Source: Deltaproteobacteria bacterium (lineage in GTDB: Bacteria; Myxococcota_A; Polyangia; Polyangiales; Ga0077539). Taken from it: a stretch of DNA of 64,000 bases. The position numbers were made by a program, and so were the translations under genes. The stretch is from positions 127,107 through 191,106 of the forward strand of contig JADJAE010000150.1 of NCBI GenBank assembly GCA_016704445.1, in the 5' to 3' direction. The first letter of the stretch is position 1. Each line of letters opens with the position of its first letter. The notes beneath the pieces were generated by a model. That model worked only from the letters and a program-made list of their open reading frames with translations, was not told where the DNA came from and ran no database searches. Positions 52,320-60,980 of the stretch are shown here, piece by piece.

Positions 52320-54147
52320 GGGAGTCGGGCGCGAACAGCCGCCCCGAGAGCGCGCTTCGCCACCCTTCGACGCGCCCGGGCAGCGCGCGGCGCAGCACCC
52401 ACGCCGAGGCCAGCATACCCAGCAGGGTAAGCAGCGCTCCTGCCCAGAGGCCGCGCACGGCGTGGGTGAGCGTCACCGTGTGGCGCCCGGCGGGGAGATC
52501 TACGCTGAGAAGGCCTTGGGCGCGGTCGATGGATCCGAGGGAGGTGTTCCAGCCGGAGTCGGTGTTCTGGTTGACCACCAGCGTCGCGGGGCGGGCGAGG
52601 TCGACCTCGATGCGCAGCGCGTTGGGGGTCCACTCCAGGGAGCGGGCGGTCCCGCCGTCGGCGGGCTCGATGCGCTGCTGCGGGCCTTCGCCCTGCCAGA
52701 GCTGAGGCGCCGGGGTCCAGTCGAAGGCGACGTAGCAGACGGGGGTTCCGATGCCGCGCACGGGGTACGTGGGCCAGCGCCAGTAGTCGCCGCCGCCCTC
52801 CTGGCGGAAGGTCGTTGCGGCGCGTCCACCCGGGATGGGCGGGTCGGCGCCCACCTGGAGGCGAGGGCTGTTGACGGCCACGAGGTCGATGGCGACGCCG
52901 AGGGCGAGGGCGCACTCCAGGGCGACGAAGGCGCGCAGGAGGGCGCGGCGCGGGCGGTGATCGAGGAGCAGCGCGCGGAGGTCCGCGAGGGCGCGGCCGG
53001 CGACCAGGGCGAGCAGCACCGTGGCGGGGTAGAGGAAGCGCGACGGGACCCTCAGCGATCGGTACACGGGCAGCTCGTGCAGCAGACCGAAGAGGGAGAA
53101 GCCCGGGATGTTGCCGAGGGCGCACCACACCAGGGCGATGGCCACGCCGACGTCGACGCGGCGGTCGCGGGCTCCGTCGTCGCGGCGGGCGAAGGCGGCG
53201 ACCACGGCGGCGAAGAAGAGCGCCACAGGCAGCGCGCCGATGTAGTCGCCGTACTCGGGCCAGACGAAGATGTGGCCGGGGAAGGGGCGCTCGTGGGCGC
53301 GGGCGGTCCAGGCGAGGACGACCTCCGCGACGGTCATGGAGTCGTCGAGGGGCATGAGCCGCGGGTGCTCCCGCAACCAGAGCAGCACCGGCAGCAGGCG
53401 CACCCCGGCGAGGAGCGCGAAGAGCCCGCCGGTGAGGGGGAGGGTGACCATGAAGGCGCGGCGCGCGGCGGGGTCGCCGAGGCGGAGGATCGTGTCCGCC
53501 GCGAGGGCCACGATGAGCAGCGGGACGGGGTAGGTGCCGCCCTCCCAGACGGCCATGGCGAGGACGGCGGCGGTGAGCACCGACCAGCGGGCGTCGGTGA
53601 GCGCGCGGCGGTGGCCGAGCAGCGCCCACGGGAGGAAGAGGAAGGGCGTGAAGGAGAGGTGACCGCCGCCGAAGTGCTCGGAGCAGAAGCCGCAGGCGGT
53701 GACCAGGGCGGCGGCGAATACCTGCTCGGGTATGTTGGCGCCGTGGTGGCGGAGCAGGGCGCGCGCGCCGAGGGCGCCGACCAGCAGGTGCACGTAGAGC
53801 CAGAGCTTCATCGCCACCGGCGTCGGCAGCCACCCGAAGGTCAGCAGGAACATCACCCCCGGCACGGGGGTCTGCGGGTCCTGGTAGAGGGGCACTCCGC
53901 CGCAGTGGTAGGGGTTCCAGGAGGGCCACTGGTGGAAGTCGCGGAGCGAGATGCGCGCGGCCTCCCAGGCGCCCGCGAAGGAGCGCCAGTCGTCGGTGGA
54001 GGGCGTGCGGTCGAGCACCCACGAGCAGACGCGGTGGCCGTCGGGCGAGGCGACGCACTGCCACGCGGTGGGCGCCGCGAAGGCCACCACGAGGGCGACG
54101 CATGCGAGGAGGGAGATCCAGCGGCCGTCACGTAGCCAGGTGCGCAT
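52258..54147 (-). CDS. YfhO-like polytopic membrane protein
   Basis: A 629-residue protein with about ten or more transmembrane segments. The N-terminal region has DWRSFAGAWEAARISLRDFH then QWPSWNPYHCGGVPLYQDPQ, a luminal loop typical of large GT-C/YfhO-type proteins. A soluble C-terminal domain (about 430-570; VNQNTDSGWNTSLGSID, VDLPAGRHTVTLTH) precedes a last helix and a Pro-rich end. It could transfer glycans in the envelope; this is a family-level inference. Its 3' end overlaps the ABC permease gene by 62 bp, tail to tail. Confidence 0.78.
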   Translation of the reverse strand: MRTWLRDGRWISLLACVALVVAFAAPTAWQCVASPDGHRVCSWVLDRTPSTDDWRSFAGAWEAARISLRDFHQWPSWNPYHCGGVPLYQDPQTPVPGVMFLLTFGWLPTPVAMKLWLYVHLLVGALGARALLRHHGANIPEQVFAAALVTACGFCSEHFGGGHLSFTPFLFLPWALLGHRRALTDARWSVLTAAVLAMAVWEGGTYPVPLLIVALAADTILRLGDPAARRAFMVTLPLTGGLFALLAGVRLLPVLLWLREHPRLMPLDDSMTVAEVVLAWTARAHERPFPGHIFVWPEYGDYIGALPVALFFAAVVAAFARRDDGARDRRVDVGVAIALVWCALGNIPGFSLFGLLHELPVYRSLRVPSRFLYPATVLLALVAGRALADLRALLLDHRPRRALLRAFVALECALALGVAIDLVAVNSPRLQVGADPPIPGGRAATTFRQEGGGDYWRWPTYPVRGIGTPVCYVAFDWTPAPQLWQGEGPQQRIEPADGGTARSLEWTPNALRIEVDLARPATLVVNQNTDSGWNTSLGSIDRAQGLLSVDLPAGRHTVTLTHAVRGLWAGALLTLLGMLASAWVLRRALPGRVEGWRSALSGRLFAPDSLNPAPPEPSPSPIGPPPPAA

Positions 54148-54162
54148 AGGCGGCGGAAGGTA

Positions 54163-55158
54163 TCAGCGGGCAACGGGCGCGCGAAGGCTCGCGGGGAGCG
54201 GCAGGCGCGCGCCGACGAGCTCGATGAGCTGCCCCCAGCGGGAGCCGCGCTCGCCGCGGTGGAGGGCCACGCGGAGCCGGGCCTGGTGCCAGGCGGGCAC
54301 GTAGCGGAGGGCGGGCGGAGCGGCGCGGCGGAGGGCCTCGACGGCGAGGCGGCGGCGGTCGAGGGCGCGCTGCTGGGAGGGCCCGAAGGGGAGCTCGTAG
54401 AGCGCGCGAAGTCGGGGAGGGAGGAGGGCGGCGGTGGTGATGGGGTCGAAGACGCCGCGGGTGAGCGGAGTGGCGAAGAGGACTCGGGCGACGGCGCGGG
54501 CGCGGGGGCCGACCCAGAGGTCGGGGGAGTTCTCCGCGAGGTCGAAGAAGCGGGCGAAGAAGGCCGAGCGGGAGGGGGCCATGGAGTCGGGGGAGACGCC
54601 GGTCACGATGGCTCCGCGCTGCAGGTCGCCCCAGTCGCGGGCGATCTCCTCGCCGCCGAGCGGTCGCACGAAGGTCTCGAAGGAGGCGCGTCCGCAGATG
54701 GAGGCGGTCATCGACACCCACTCCAGCAGCGCCGGGTCGTTCGCCCGGTAGGGTCGGCCGTGCCACGGGGAGCCGGGCTCGTCGACGACGCCGCGCACCC
54801 GCGAGTGGATCGCGTGCATGCGCCGGGAGGTGCCGAGGGCCTGGTCGAGGGTTCCGAAGACGAGGGAGTAGAGGGCCTGGGAGGTGCGTTGGATGCGGCC
54901 CACGAGGTCGGTCTCGAAGGTCGAGTACTCGCTCACCCCGGCGACGACCGCGGGGTGGGCCATCTGCATGAGGACGGCCGCGGCGCCTCCGAGGAGGTAG
55001 GCGGGCTCGCGCACCATGGTCCAGGCGACGCTCTCCGGGCCGAAGAGGCCGAGCACCGGGTCGGCGGCGCGGTCGCGCACCCAGGCGACGCAGCGGGCGT
55101 AGGAGGCGTGGTCGGCGGCGAGCTCATCCGCGGGCGCAGGAGGCGGTGGCTGACGCAT
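54163..55158 (-). CDS. DUF2236 (MpaB-like oxygenase family) protein
   Basis: A 331-residue protein of the DUF2236/MpaB family. Key segments are AVLMQMAHPAVVAGVSEYST, DLVGRIQRTSQALYSLVFGT, MHAIHSRVRGVVDEPGSPWH and PYRANDPALLEWVSMTASIC. Family members include haem-containing latex/tall-oil type oxygenases, and the conserved histidines here fit that. No signal peptide. ATG 55158. Likely an oxygenase; substrate unknown. Confidence 0.83.
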   Translation of the reverse strand: MRQPPPPAPADELAADHASYARCVAWVRDRAADPVLGLFGPESVAWTMVREPAYLLGGAAAVLMQMAHPAVVAGVSEYSTFETDLVGRIQRTSQALYSLVFGTLDQALGTSRRMHAIHSRVRGVVDEPGSPWHGRPYRANDPALLEWVSMTASICGRASFETFVRPLGGEEIARDWGDLQRGAIVTGVSPDSMAPSRSAFFARFFDLAENSPDLWVGPRARAVARVLFATPLTRGVFDPITTAALLPPRLRALYELPFGPSQQRALDRRRLAVEALRRAAPPALRYVPAWHQARLRVALHRGERGSRWGQLIELVGARLPLPASLRAPVAR

Positions 55159-55178
55159 GGGGTGAGCATCGCACGCCC

Positions 55179-56450
55179 TCACACCTCCTCGGGCACCGGG
55201 TCGCCGAGGGGCACGCGCTCCTCGTCGCAGCCGTAGGCGTTGGGCGTGAGCTCGATCACCGTGTGCAGCGGGACGTCCAGCCGGGTGCAGCTCGACGGGG
55301 GCTGGTCGAGGAAGTACGCGTAGAGGCAGCGCAGCACCGCGCGGTGCGTGATCACCATGGTGGGCGACCGCTGCCGCTCCAGCTCGATGATGATGGGCTC
55401 CAGCCGCTGGATGACGTCCTCGTAGGACTCCCCGCGGGGGTAGCGGTACCGCAGCTTGTCCTTCTGCCGCCGGGCGTACTCCTCCGGGTGCTGCGCCTTG
55501 ATCTCCTCGTAGGTCATGCCGTCGAAGATCCCCGCGTCGATCTCGTCGAGCGCCCTCCAGGTCACCAGCGGGGAGGGCAGGTACCTCGCGGTCTGCGTCG
55601 CCCGCCGGAGCGTGCTGGTCCACACCTGCACGTCGTCGCCGGGGATGACGTGATCGTTGAAGAAGTCCGTCAGCCGCACGGCGAAGCGCTCTCCCCTCGG
55701 GGTGAGGTCGGCGTCGCCGCCCACGCGCTTGGCGACGTTGTAGGCGCTCTCCCCGTGCCGGGTGAGCCACACCGGTCGGGGGACGATGTGCAGGTTCATG
55801 AGCACCCGCACGAGCCGCCCCGGGAGGTCGCCGCGCAGGTCGTGCAGCACCAGCTCGTGGCCCACGTTGATCAGCTTCACGAAGGAGCCGTCGCTCGCGT
55901 CGAGGGTCTCGTAGCGCTGCTCGTAGTGGGCGATGCGCGCGCTGAAGTCCTGCACCGCGTCGTCCGGGTCGACGCCCACGTAGTCCGGGGAGTTGAGCTT
56001 GATCTCGCGGATGGTGCTCGCGATGATCTCCTCGTCGTCGCAGATCGACTCGACGAAGAGCACCGGCACGCCCGCGCGCTCGCAGCCCTGGCGCACCATC
56101 GCCCGGCGGTCGCGGGTGTGGTTGGTGGCGTCGTAGATGGCCACCTCGCCGCCCTCGCGAAACCACCCGAGCATGTCCTCCATGGCGGCGCGCGCCATCG
56201 AGCGCCGCGCCGACTCCGCCTCCATGTTGCTCGGGTCGAAGAACTCGTGGGTGTGCTTCTTCCCGAGCCGCTCTCGGCGGTAGGCGCCCACGTTGAACAC
56301 CCGCGTCTGGTAGCCCAGCCACGACAGGTACCGCGCGAGCTTGCGGGAGATGTACGTCTTGCCCCGGGCGGGCAGGCCCACCATCACGACGGCGAGGCAC
56401 TGCGCGCGCGGCGGGCGGAGGGAGGTGGGGAGGTAGGAGGGGCGTTCCAT
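55179..56450 (-). CDS. Bifunctional 6-phosphofructo-2-kinase / fructose-2,6-bisphosphatase-like enzyme
   Basis: A 423-residue protein with the full two-domain layout of eukaryotic PFKFB enzymes. The kinase half has Walker A GLPARGKTYI (25-34), FNVGAYRRE, FFDPSN, AIYDATNHTRDRR (105-115) and VESICDDEEII. The phosphatase half has TRHGESAYN with phospho-histidine H232, LTPRGERFA, STLRRATQTA, acid residue E303 in LDEIDAG, YPRGESYEDVIQRLEPII and H369 in VITHRAVLRCL. In eukaryotes it makes and breaks fructose-2,6-bisphosphate, a glycolytic regulator; bacterial examples are few. It lies in a run of minus-strand genes. Confidence 0.92.
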   Translation of the reverse strand: MERPSYLPTSLRPPRAQCLAVVMVGLPARGKTYISRKLARYLSWLGYQTRVFNVGAYRRERLGKKHTHEFFDPSNMEAESARRSMARAAMEDMLGWFREGGEVAIYDATNHTRDRRAMVRQGCERAGVPVLFVESICDDEEIIASTIREIKLNSPDYVGVDPDDAVQDFSARIAHYEQRYETLDASDGSFVKLINVGHELVLHDLRGDLPGRLVRVLMNLHIVPRPVWLTRHGESAYNVAKRVGGDADLTPRGERFAVRLTDFFNDHVIPGDDVQVWTSTLRRATQTARYLPSPLVTWRALDEIDAGIFDGMTYEEIKAQHPEEYARRQKDKLRYRYPRGESYEDVIQRLEPIIIELERQRSPTMVITHRAVLRCLYAYFLDQPPSSCTRLDVPLHTVIELTPNAYGCDEERVPLGDPVPEEV

Positions 56451-56493
56451 GGGCGTGGCGGAGCATACCGCCGTGCCCGCGCGGGGACAGCGC

Positions 56494-57609
56494 TCAGTCG
56501 TCGCCGCCGCCCATCGCGGCGGTGGTGACGCCGGTCTCGATGCCCAGCTCGCGGCGCAGGCGCTCGGCCTGGTGGTGCGTGCGCAGCGGCACGATCACGT
56601 CCTCCAGCGCCCCGTCGAGGAAGCGGTCGAGCTTGTGCAGCGTGAGCTGGATGCGATGGTCGGTGATGCGGTTCTGCGGGACGTTGTACGTGCGGATCTT
56701 CTCCGCGCGCTCGCCGCTCCCCACCATGCTGCGCCGGTCGGCGCTCACGGCGTCGTCCTGCTTCTTGCGCTCCAGCTCCAGCAGGCGGGCCTTCATGATC
56801 TTCATGGCCTTCGCCTTGTTCTTGATCTGCGAGCGCTCGTCCTGGCACTTCACGATCATGCCGGTGGGCTTGTGCAGCAGCTGCACGGCGCTGTTGGTGG
56901 TGTTCACGCCCTGACCCCCGGGGCCGCCCGAGGCGGCGATGCTCACCTGGAGGTCCTTGGCTTCGTCGAGGTGCAGCTCGACGTCCTCGGCCTCGGGGAG
57001 CACGGCCACCGTCGCGGTCGACGTGTGCACCCTCCCTTGCGCCTCCGTCTGCGGAACGCGCTGCACCCTGTGCACCCCGCCCTCGAAGCGCATGGTGCTG
57101 TACACCCGGTCGCCGGTGATGAGCGCGATGACCTCCTTGATGCCCCCGACGAGGGTCTTGCTCTCGCTCATCACCTCCACCCGCCACTTCTTCTTCTCGG
57201 CGTAGCGGAGGTACATCCGGAAGAGGTCGGCCGCGAAGAGCGTGGCCTCGTCGCCGCCCTCCGCCGCGCGAATCTCCACGATGACGTTCTTCTCGTCGTT
57301 GGGGTCGGCCGGCAGCAGCATGAACGTGAGCTCGCGCTCCAGCGTCCCGGTCTCGGCCTCGAGGCCGGGGATCTCGTCGATGACCAGCTCCCGCAGCTCC
57401 GGGTCGGAGAGCGCGGCGCGGTCGTCGTCGAGCTGCTGCTTCAGCTTCTTGTAGCGCTCGAAGGTGGTGACCAGCACCTCGAGGTCGGAGCGCTCCTTGG
57501 TGAGCTTTCGGTAGCGCTGCGAGTCGCTGGCGACGTCGGGCTCGCACAGCAGCCGGTCGAGCTCTTCGGCGCGGAAGACCAGGGATTCAAGCTTGGCGAT
57601 GGGCAACAT
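56494..57609 (-). CDS. prfA: Peptide chain release factor 1
   Basis: A 371-residue class-I release factor. The catalytic GGQ is at 231-233 in SGGPGGQGVNTTNSAVQL; the codon-recognition domain and RSQIKNKAKAMKIMKARL, NVPQNRITDHRI and LDRFLDGALEDVI are typical of RF1. After GGQ there is Gly where His is usual (GGQG rather than GGQH). A prmC gene, which normally modifies this Gln, is not next to it. It is downstream of DUF1385 and rpmE on the same strand, a common arrangement. Confidence 0.93.
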   Translation of the reverse strand: MLPIAKLESLVFRAEELDRLLCEPDVASDSQRYRKLTKERSDLEVLVTTFERYKKLKQQLDDDRAALSDPELRELVIDEIPGLEAETGTLERELTFMLLPADPNDEKNVIVEIRAAEGGDEATLFAADLFRMYLRYAEKKKWRVEVMSESKTLVGGIKEVIALITGDRVYSTMRFEGGVHRVQRVPQTEAQGRVHTSTATVAVLPEAEDVELHLDEAKDLQVSIAASGGPGGQGVNTTNSAVQLLHKPTGMIVKCQDERSQIKNKAKAMKIMKARLLELERKKQDDAVSADRRSMVGSGERAEKIRTYNVPQNRITDHRIQLTLHKLDRFLDGALEDVIVPLRTHHQAERLRRELGIETGVTTAAMGGGDD

Positions 57610-57696
57610 CGGATGTCCGGTGTCCTACAGCGGGGGAGACGATGAGGGTGGATGGGCTAACGGGAGGCGGCGGACGGAGGAGGCAGCGACGGGTCG

Positions 57697-58719
57697 CTAG
57701 AGCCCCTGCTCCGTGGCGAAGGCGGCGAAGGAGGGGAAGGTGCGCACCGAGGGCTCGGTCACGGGGCTGAGCGCCGGGGCGCTGGCCTCGTTGGTGAGGG
57801 CCTGGCGGAGCGCCACGAGGGCGATCTCGACCTGGTCGTCGGTGGGCTCGGCGGTGGTGATGCGCTGCACCAGGAAGCCTGGCGCGAGGAAGATCTGCGC
57901 GATGGGGTTGTCGGCGAAGCGCGCCCCGAGGCGCTGCAGCTCGTACGCGACGCCCGCGATGGGAAACATCAGCGGGATGCTGATGGCGATGGAGGCCAGG
58001 ATGGTGAGGATGCCCGAGGAGTTGGGGAGCAGCAGCGGGAGCACCAGCGCGAAGACCGCGACGGAGACCAGCACCACGACCATGAGGAAGGTGGTGCCGC
58101 AGCGGGCGTGGCGGGTGGTGAAGCGCCTCGAGCTCTCGACCGAGAGGGGGAGGCCGGCCTCGTGCACGGCGATCGCCTTGTGCTCGGCCCCGTGATACTG
58201 GAAAACCCGGTACATCTCGGAGTTCATGCGCATCAGCAGCATCATCCCGACGACGATGCTGAACTTGAAGAAGCCCGCGAGGAGGTGGAAGCGCGGGTCG
58301 GCGATGGAGAGCCCGGGGCCCACGAGGTGCCCGGCGCCCCACGCGAGGAGCTTCGGGAGCGCCACCAGCAGCCCGATGGAGATGACCATGCCGAGCCGTG
58401 ACGCGGCGCCGCCGGAGCCCTCGGCCTCGCTGGAGCGCTCGTCCTCGGGGAGGTCCTGCTCGTACTGCGAGGCGCTGAACTGGAGCGCCGCGTAGCCGTT
58501 CTGCATCGACTCGAAGAGCACCAGCGCGCCGCGCACGAAGGGGACCTTCAGCAGCGCGGGCGGCACCATCGGCTTCCACGGCTGCTCGCGCACGACGATC
58601 TCGTTGTTCTTGCGGCGCACGGCGACGGTGAGGCAGCGGGGAGAGCGCATCATCACGCCCTCGATCACGGCCTGACCGCCCACCTGCTTCGGAGCGCACA
58701 CGGGTTGTTCGGATGACAT
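57697..58719 (-). CDS. DUF1385 (YqhQ-like) membrane protein
   Basis: A 340-residue protein with the DUF1385 start GGQAVIEGVMMRSP and VPFVRGALVLFESM. The central region has FQYHGAEHKAIAVHE, HARCGTTFLMVVVL and four to five membrane helices. Function unknown. The gene is often found beside rpmE and prfA, as here. Confidence 0.88.
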   Translation of the reverse strand: MSSEQPVCAPKQVGGQAVIEGVMMRSPRCLTVAVRRKNNEIVVREQPWKPMVPPALLKVPFVRGALVLFESMQNGYAALQFSASQYEQDLPEDERSSEAEGSGGAASRLGMVISIGLLVALPKLLAWGAGHLVGPGLSIADPRFHLLAGFFKFSIVVGMMLLMRMNSEMYRVFQYHGAEHKAIAVHEAGLPLSVESSRRFTTRHARCGTTFLMVVVLVSVAVFALVLPLLLPNSSGILTILASIAISIPLMFPIAGVAYELQRLGARFADNPIAQIFLAPGFLVQRITTAEPTDDQVEIALVALRQALTNEASAPALSPVTEPSVRTFPSFAAFATEQGL

Positions 58720-58858
58720 CGCGGATCACCGTAGCATGAGCGTCACGCGACGCGCCTCCGACGCGGCGAGCGCGGTCCCTTGGAGGGCGCTGCCGCGTTG
58801 GAGGGTGCGACGGGTGATGGTGGAGGAAGCGAGGCGGCGGGAGGGAGGCGGGAGCGGT

Positions 58859-59116
58859 CTACTTCTCGTCGGCCGGAGCGGCGGCGGCGGGAGCAGCGGC
58901 GGCCGAGCCCTTGGGGGAGGTCGTCGCGTAGCGCTTGCGGAAGCGGTCGACGCGGCCCGCGGTGTCCATGATCTTCTGCTTGCCCGTGTAGAACGGGTGG
59001 CAGGCCGCGCAGACGTCGGTGGAGAAGCTCCCTCGGGTGGTGCGGGTCTCGACCACGTTGCCGCAGGCGCAGTTGATCGTGGAGACGGGGTAGAGGGGCT
59101 GGATGTTGAGCTGCAT
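58859..59116 (-). CDS. rpmE: 50S ribosomal protein L31 (zinc-binding type)
   Basis: An 85-residue L31 starting at ATG 59116 (MQLNIQPLYP). It carries the zinc ligands C-x-C (INCACGN) and C-x-x-C (DVCAACHPFYTGKQKIMDTA), so it is the C+ form, and then GRVDRFRKRY. An Ala/Pro-rich tail of about 20 residues extends the usual 65-70. The frame is open upstream, but without L31 similarity. Confidence 0.95.
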   Translation of the reverse strand: MQLNIQPLYPVSTINCACGNVVETRTTRGSFSTDVCAACHPFYTGKQKIMDTAGRVDRFRKRYATTSPKGSAAAAPAAAAPADEK

Positions 59117-59289
59117 GGTGTCTGGTATCTCCTGTCGATGGGTTGCGGTGGCTGTTCCCGGCCCGTTGAAGGGGTTTGGAGGGTCGTACACCGCGGAGTG
59201 GGAAGGGCGGGGGAGGTAACACCCGAAGCCTGTGCTGTCCAGGGTGGCGCTGGATCTCCTGCGGTGAACGAGGCGCGTGGCGGTGGGCG

Positions 59290-59537
59290 TTCAGGGTGTG
59301 CAAGCCGCTCGTTTGACGCTGGGGTTCGCGCGTTGACGCTCACCCCAGGCTATTGATGAGGGCCCGGCGGGGCTCGGCAGGAACACCTTCGATTCCCAAC
59401 GCCTTCGAACCTTCCGGAAGGTACCTGGAGTTTCGGTACGAAAGCCCCCGCGCTGCGGGGGCGCCCTCATTCAATAGCCTGGGGTGAGCGTCAACGCGCG
59501 AACCCCAGCGTCAAACGAGCGGCTTGCACACCCTGAA
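59290..59537. repeat. Long palindromic MITE-like element B
   Basis: A perfect 67-bp inverted repeat forms the two ends (59290-59356 and 59471-59537), beginning TTCAGGGTGTGCAAGCC and containing GGGGTTCGCGCGTTGACG and CTCACCCCAGGCTATTGA. Between the arms are nested small palindromes: CCTTCCGGAAGG near 59410, and GCCCCCGCGCTGCGGGGGC at 59444-59462. No ORF. It lies between rpmE and an SRPBCC gene. The core resembles element A at 33817-34153. Confidence 0.9.
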
Positions 59538-59558
59538 CGGTTACGCCCGGCGATGGGC

Positions 59559-60020
59559 TCAGCCCCGCGCGGGCTTCTTCTTCGCGGCGGGCTTCTTCTT
59601 CGCGGCGGGCTTCTTCTTCGCGGTGCGAGCGGCGAAGTACTTCGCGAGCGGCGCGAAGTAGAACTCCTCCCACCCCTTCGTGTAGCGCTCGCCCTGCCCC
59701 TCGGGGATCTCCCAGTGCGTGAGCTTCACCCGCGTCCCCTCCTTCGCGCGCTGCATGGAGAGCTCGACGAGGGAGTCCATGTCGCCGGGCGCGAAGTCGC
59801 TGGTGCGCCAGGCGAGCATGGCCCTGCGACCGGGGCCGGCCTTGAGCACCCAGCCGTGGATGTACCCGTCCCACGCCGTGTGCCGTGTGCCGGTGCGCGC
59901 GCTGATGCTCGCGGGGGCGCCCGTGAAGGCCGCGTGCCCCTTCGCGGTCATCCACGCGGCGTACACGTCATCCGGGGCCGCGGCGATCACCGCGCTCATC
60001 TCGATCGTCTCCAGGGGCAT
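59559..60020 (-). CDS. SRPBCC/AHSA1-like protein with Lys/Pro/Ala tail
   Basis: A 153-residue protein. The SRPBCC ligand-binding fold covers about 1-130: VIAAAPDDVYAAWMTAKGHA, GRRAMLAWRTSDFA, RVKLTHWEIPEGQGE and GWEEFYFAPLAKYF. It then ends in three AAKKKP units, a histone-H1-like basic tail. ATG 60020 starts MPLETIEMSAVI. The tail suggests DNA or nucleic-acid binding (inference). Ligand unknown. Confidence 0.8.
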   Translation of the reverse strand: MPLETIEMSAVIAAAPDDVYAAWMTAKGHAAFTGAPASISARTGTRHTAWDGYIHGWVLKAGPGRRAMLAWRTSDFAPGDMDSLVELSMQRAKEGTRVKLTHWEIPEGQGERYTKGWEEFYFAPLAKYFAARTAKKKPAAKKKPAAKKKPARG

Positions 60021-60080
60021 CGGTCTGTCTCCTCTGGCGACGGAGCAGAGCGCGACCACGCCGCGAGGCTCCAGTTTCCG

Positions 60081-60794
60081 TCAGCCGTCGAGCAGCCGGG
60101 CGAGCTTCTGCACCGCCGGGGCGGTCTCCTCCGCGCGGTCGACGAGCCAGTCGGCGAAGCCCGCGGTGCCGATCATCCCCGGCGGAATGGCGGGGAACCC
60201 CAGCGCCAGGCCCTTCTGCTTGAGGAGGGCGATGCGAGGGTGCTCGGGGTCGACGCCGCGCGGCGCGGTCTTGAGCGAGTCCATCGCCGAGACGCTGAAC
60301 CCGCGGGCGACGAGGTCGTCGACGAGGCGCGCCATCGCGGCCCCGCGGCGAGGGTCGAGGAGCATCTCGCGCCACGCCCGGAGCAGCGGCGGGGCCATGG
60401 AGTACACCCCCGCGCCGACGAAGCTCTCGGTGCCGAGCTGCACGTAGAGCGCGGCCGGGGACTCGACCGCCTCGGAGCCGCCGCGCAGCGCGAGCAGCCC
60501 GCTCACGTGGGTCTTGTAGGGGCTCTTGTCCAAGGAGAAGCGCACGTCGCGCTGGATGCGGAACACCTTCGGATCGCGCAGGGGGAGTCCCTTGTAGAAG
60601 CGAGCGATGCGCGGCGACACCTGAGCGAGCAGGGCCGCGAGGGGGCGGGCCCACTGGTCCTCGTAGAGGGCCTTGTGCTCGATGAACCAGGCGCGGTCCT
60701 GGTGCGAGTCGAGCTCGTGGAAGAAGCGCAGCGTGGGGTCGGCGAAGCCGGTGAAGGGCGATGGCATCGGGCGGTCGTGGGAGGCGTTGGCCAT
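60081..60794 (-). CDS. DUF2461 family protein
   Basis: A 237-residue DUF2461 (TIGR02453-type) protein: FFHELDSHQDRAWFIEHKAL, VFRIQRDVRFSLDKSPYKTH (the family's signature) and SFVGAGVYSMAPPLL. Function unknown; no signal peptide. It is upstream of the SRPBCC gene on the same strand with a 60-bp gap. Confidence 0.87.
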   Translation of the reverse strand: MANASHDRPMPSPFTGFADPTLRFFHELDSHQDRAWFIEHKALYEDQWARPLAALLAQVSPRIARFYKGLPLRDPKVFRIQRDVRFSLDKSPYKTHVSGLLALRGGSEAVESPAALYVQLGTESFVGAGVYSMAPPLLRAWREMLLDPRRGAAMARLVDDLVARGFSVSAMDSLKTAPRGVDPEHPRIALLKQKGLALGFPAIPPGMIGTAGFADWLVDRAEETAPAVQKLARLLDG

Positions 60795-60980
60795 GGCGTG
60801 GACGGAGGCCTACGCCCGGCCGCGTCCTGGGCGCAACGGATCAGCGCGCGCCGCTGTTGCGGAGTGGCGTTCACAGAGGGGACGGGATAGCGTCCCGACC
60901 CGGGTGAACGAAGCCCTCCGACGACGGTCTGGAAGCTCGCGATCGTGCGCGCTGCGCGTGGTCGACGGCGAATGAGGTGG

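Noticed and set aside
59444..59462. GC hairpin inside element B as an intrinsic terminator
   Set aside because: The stem is perfect, but no run of T follows on either strand.
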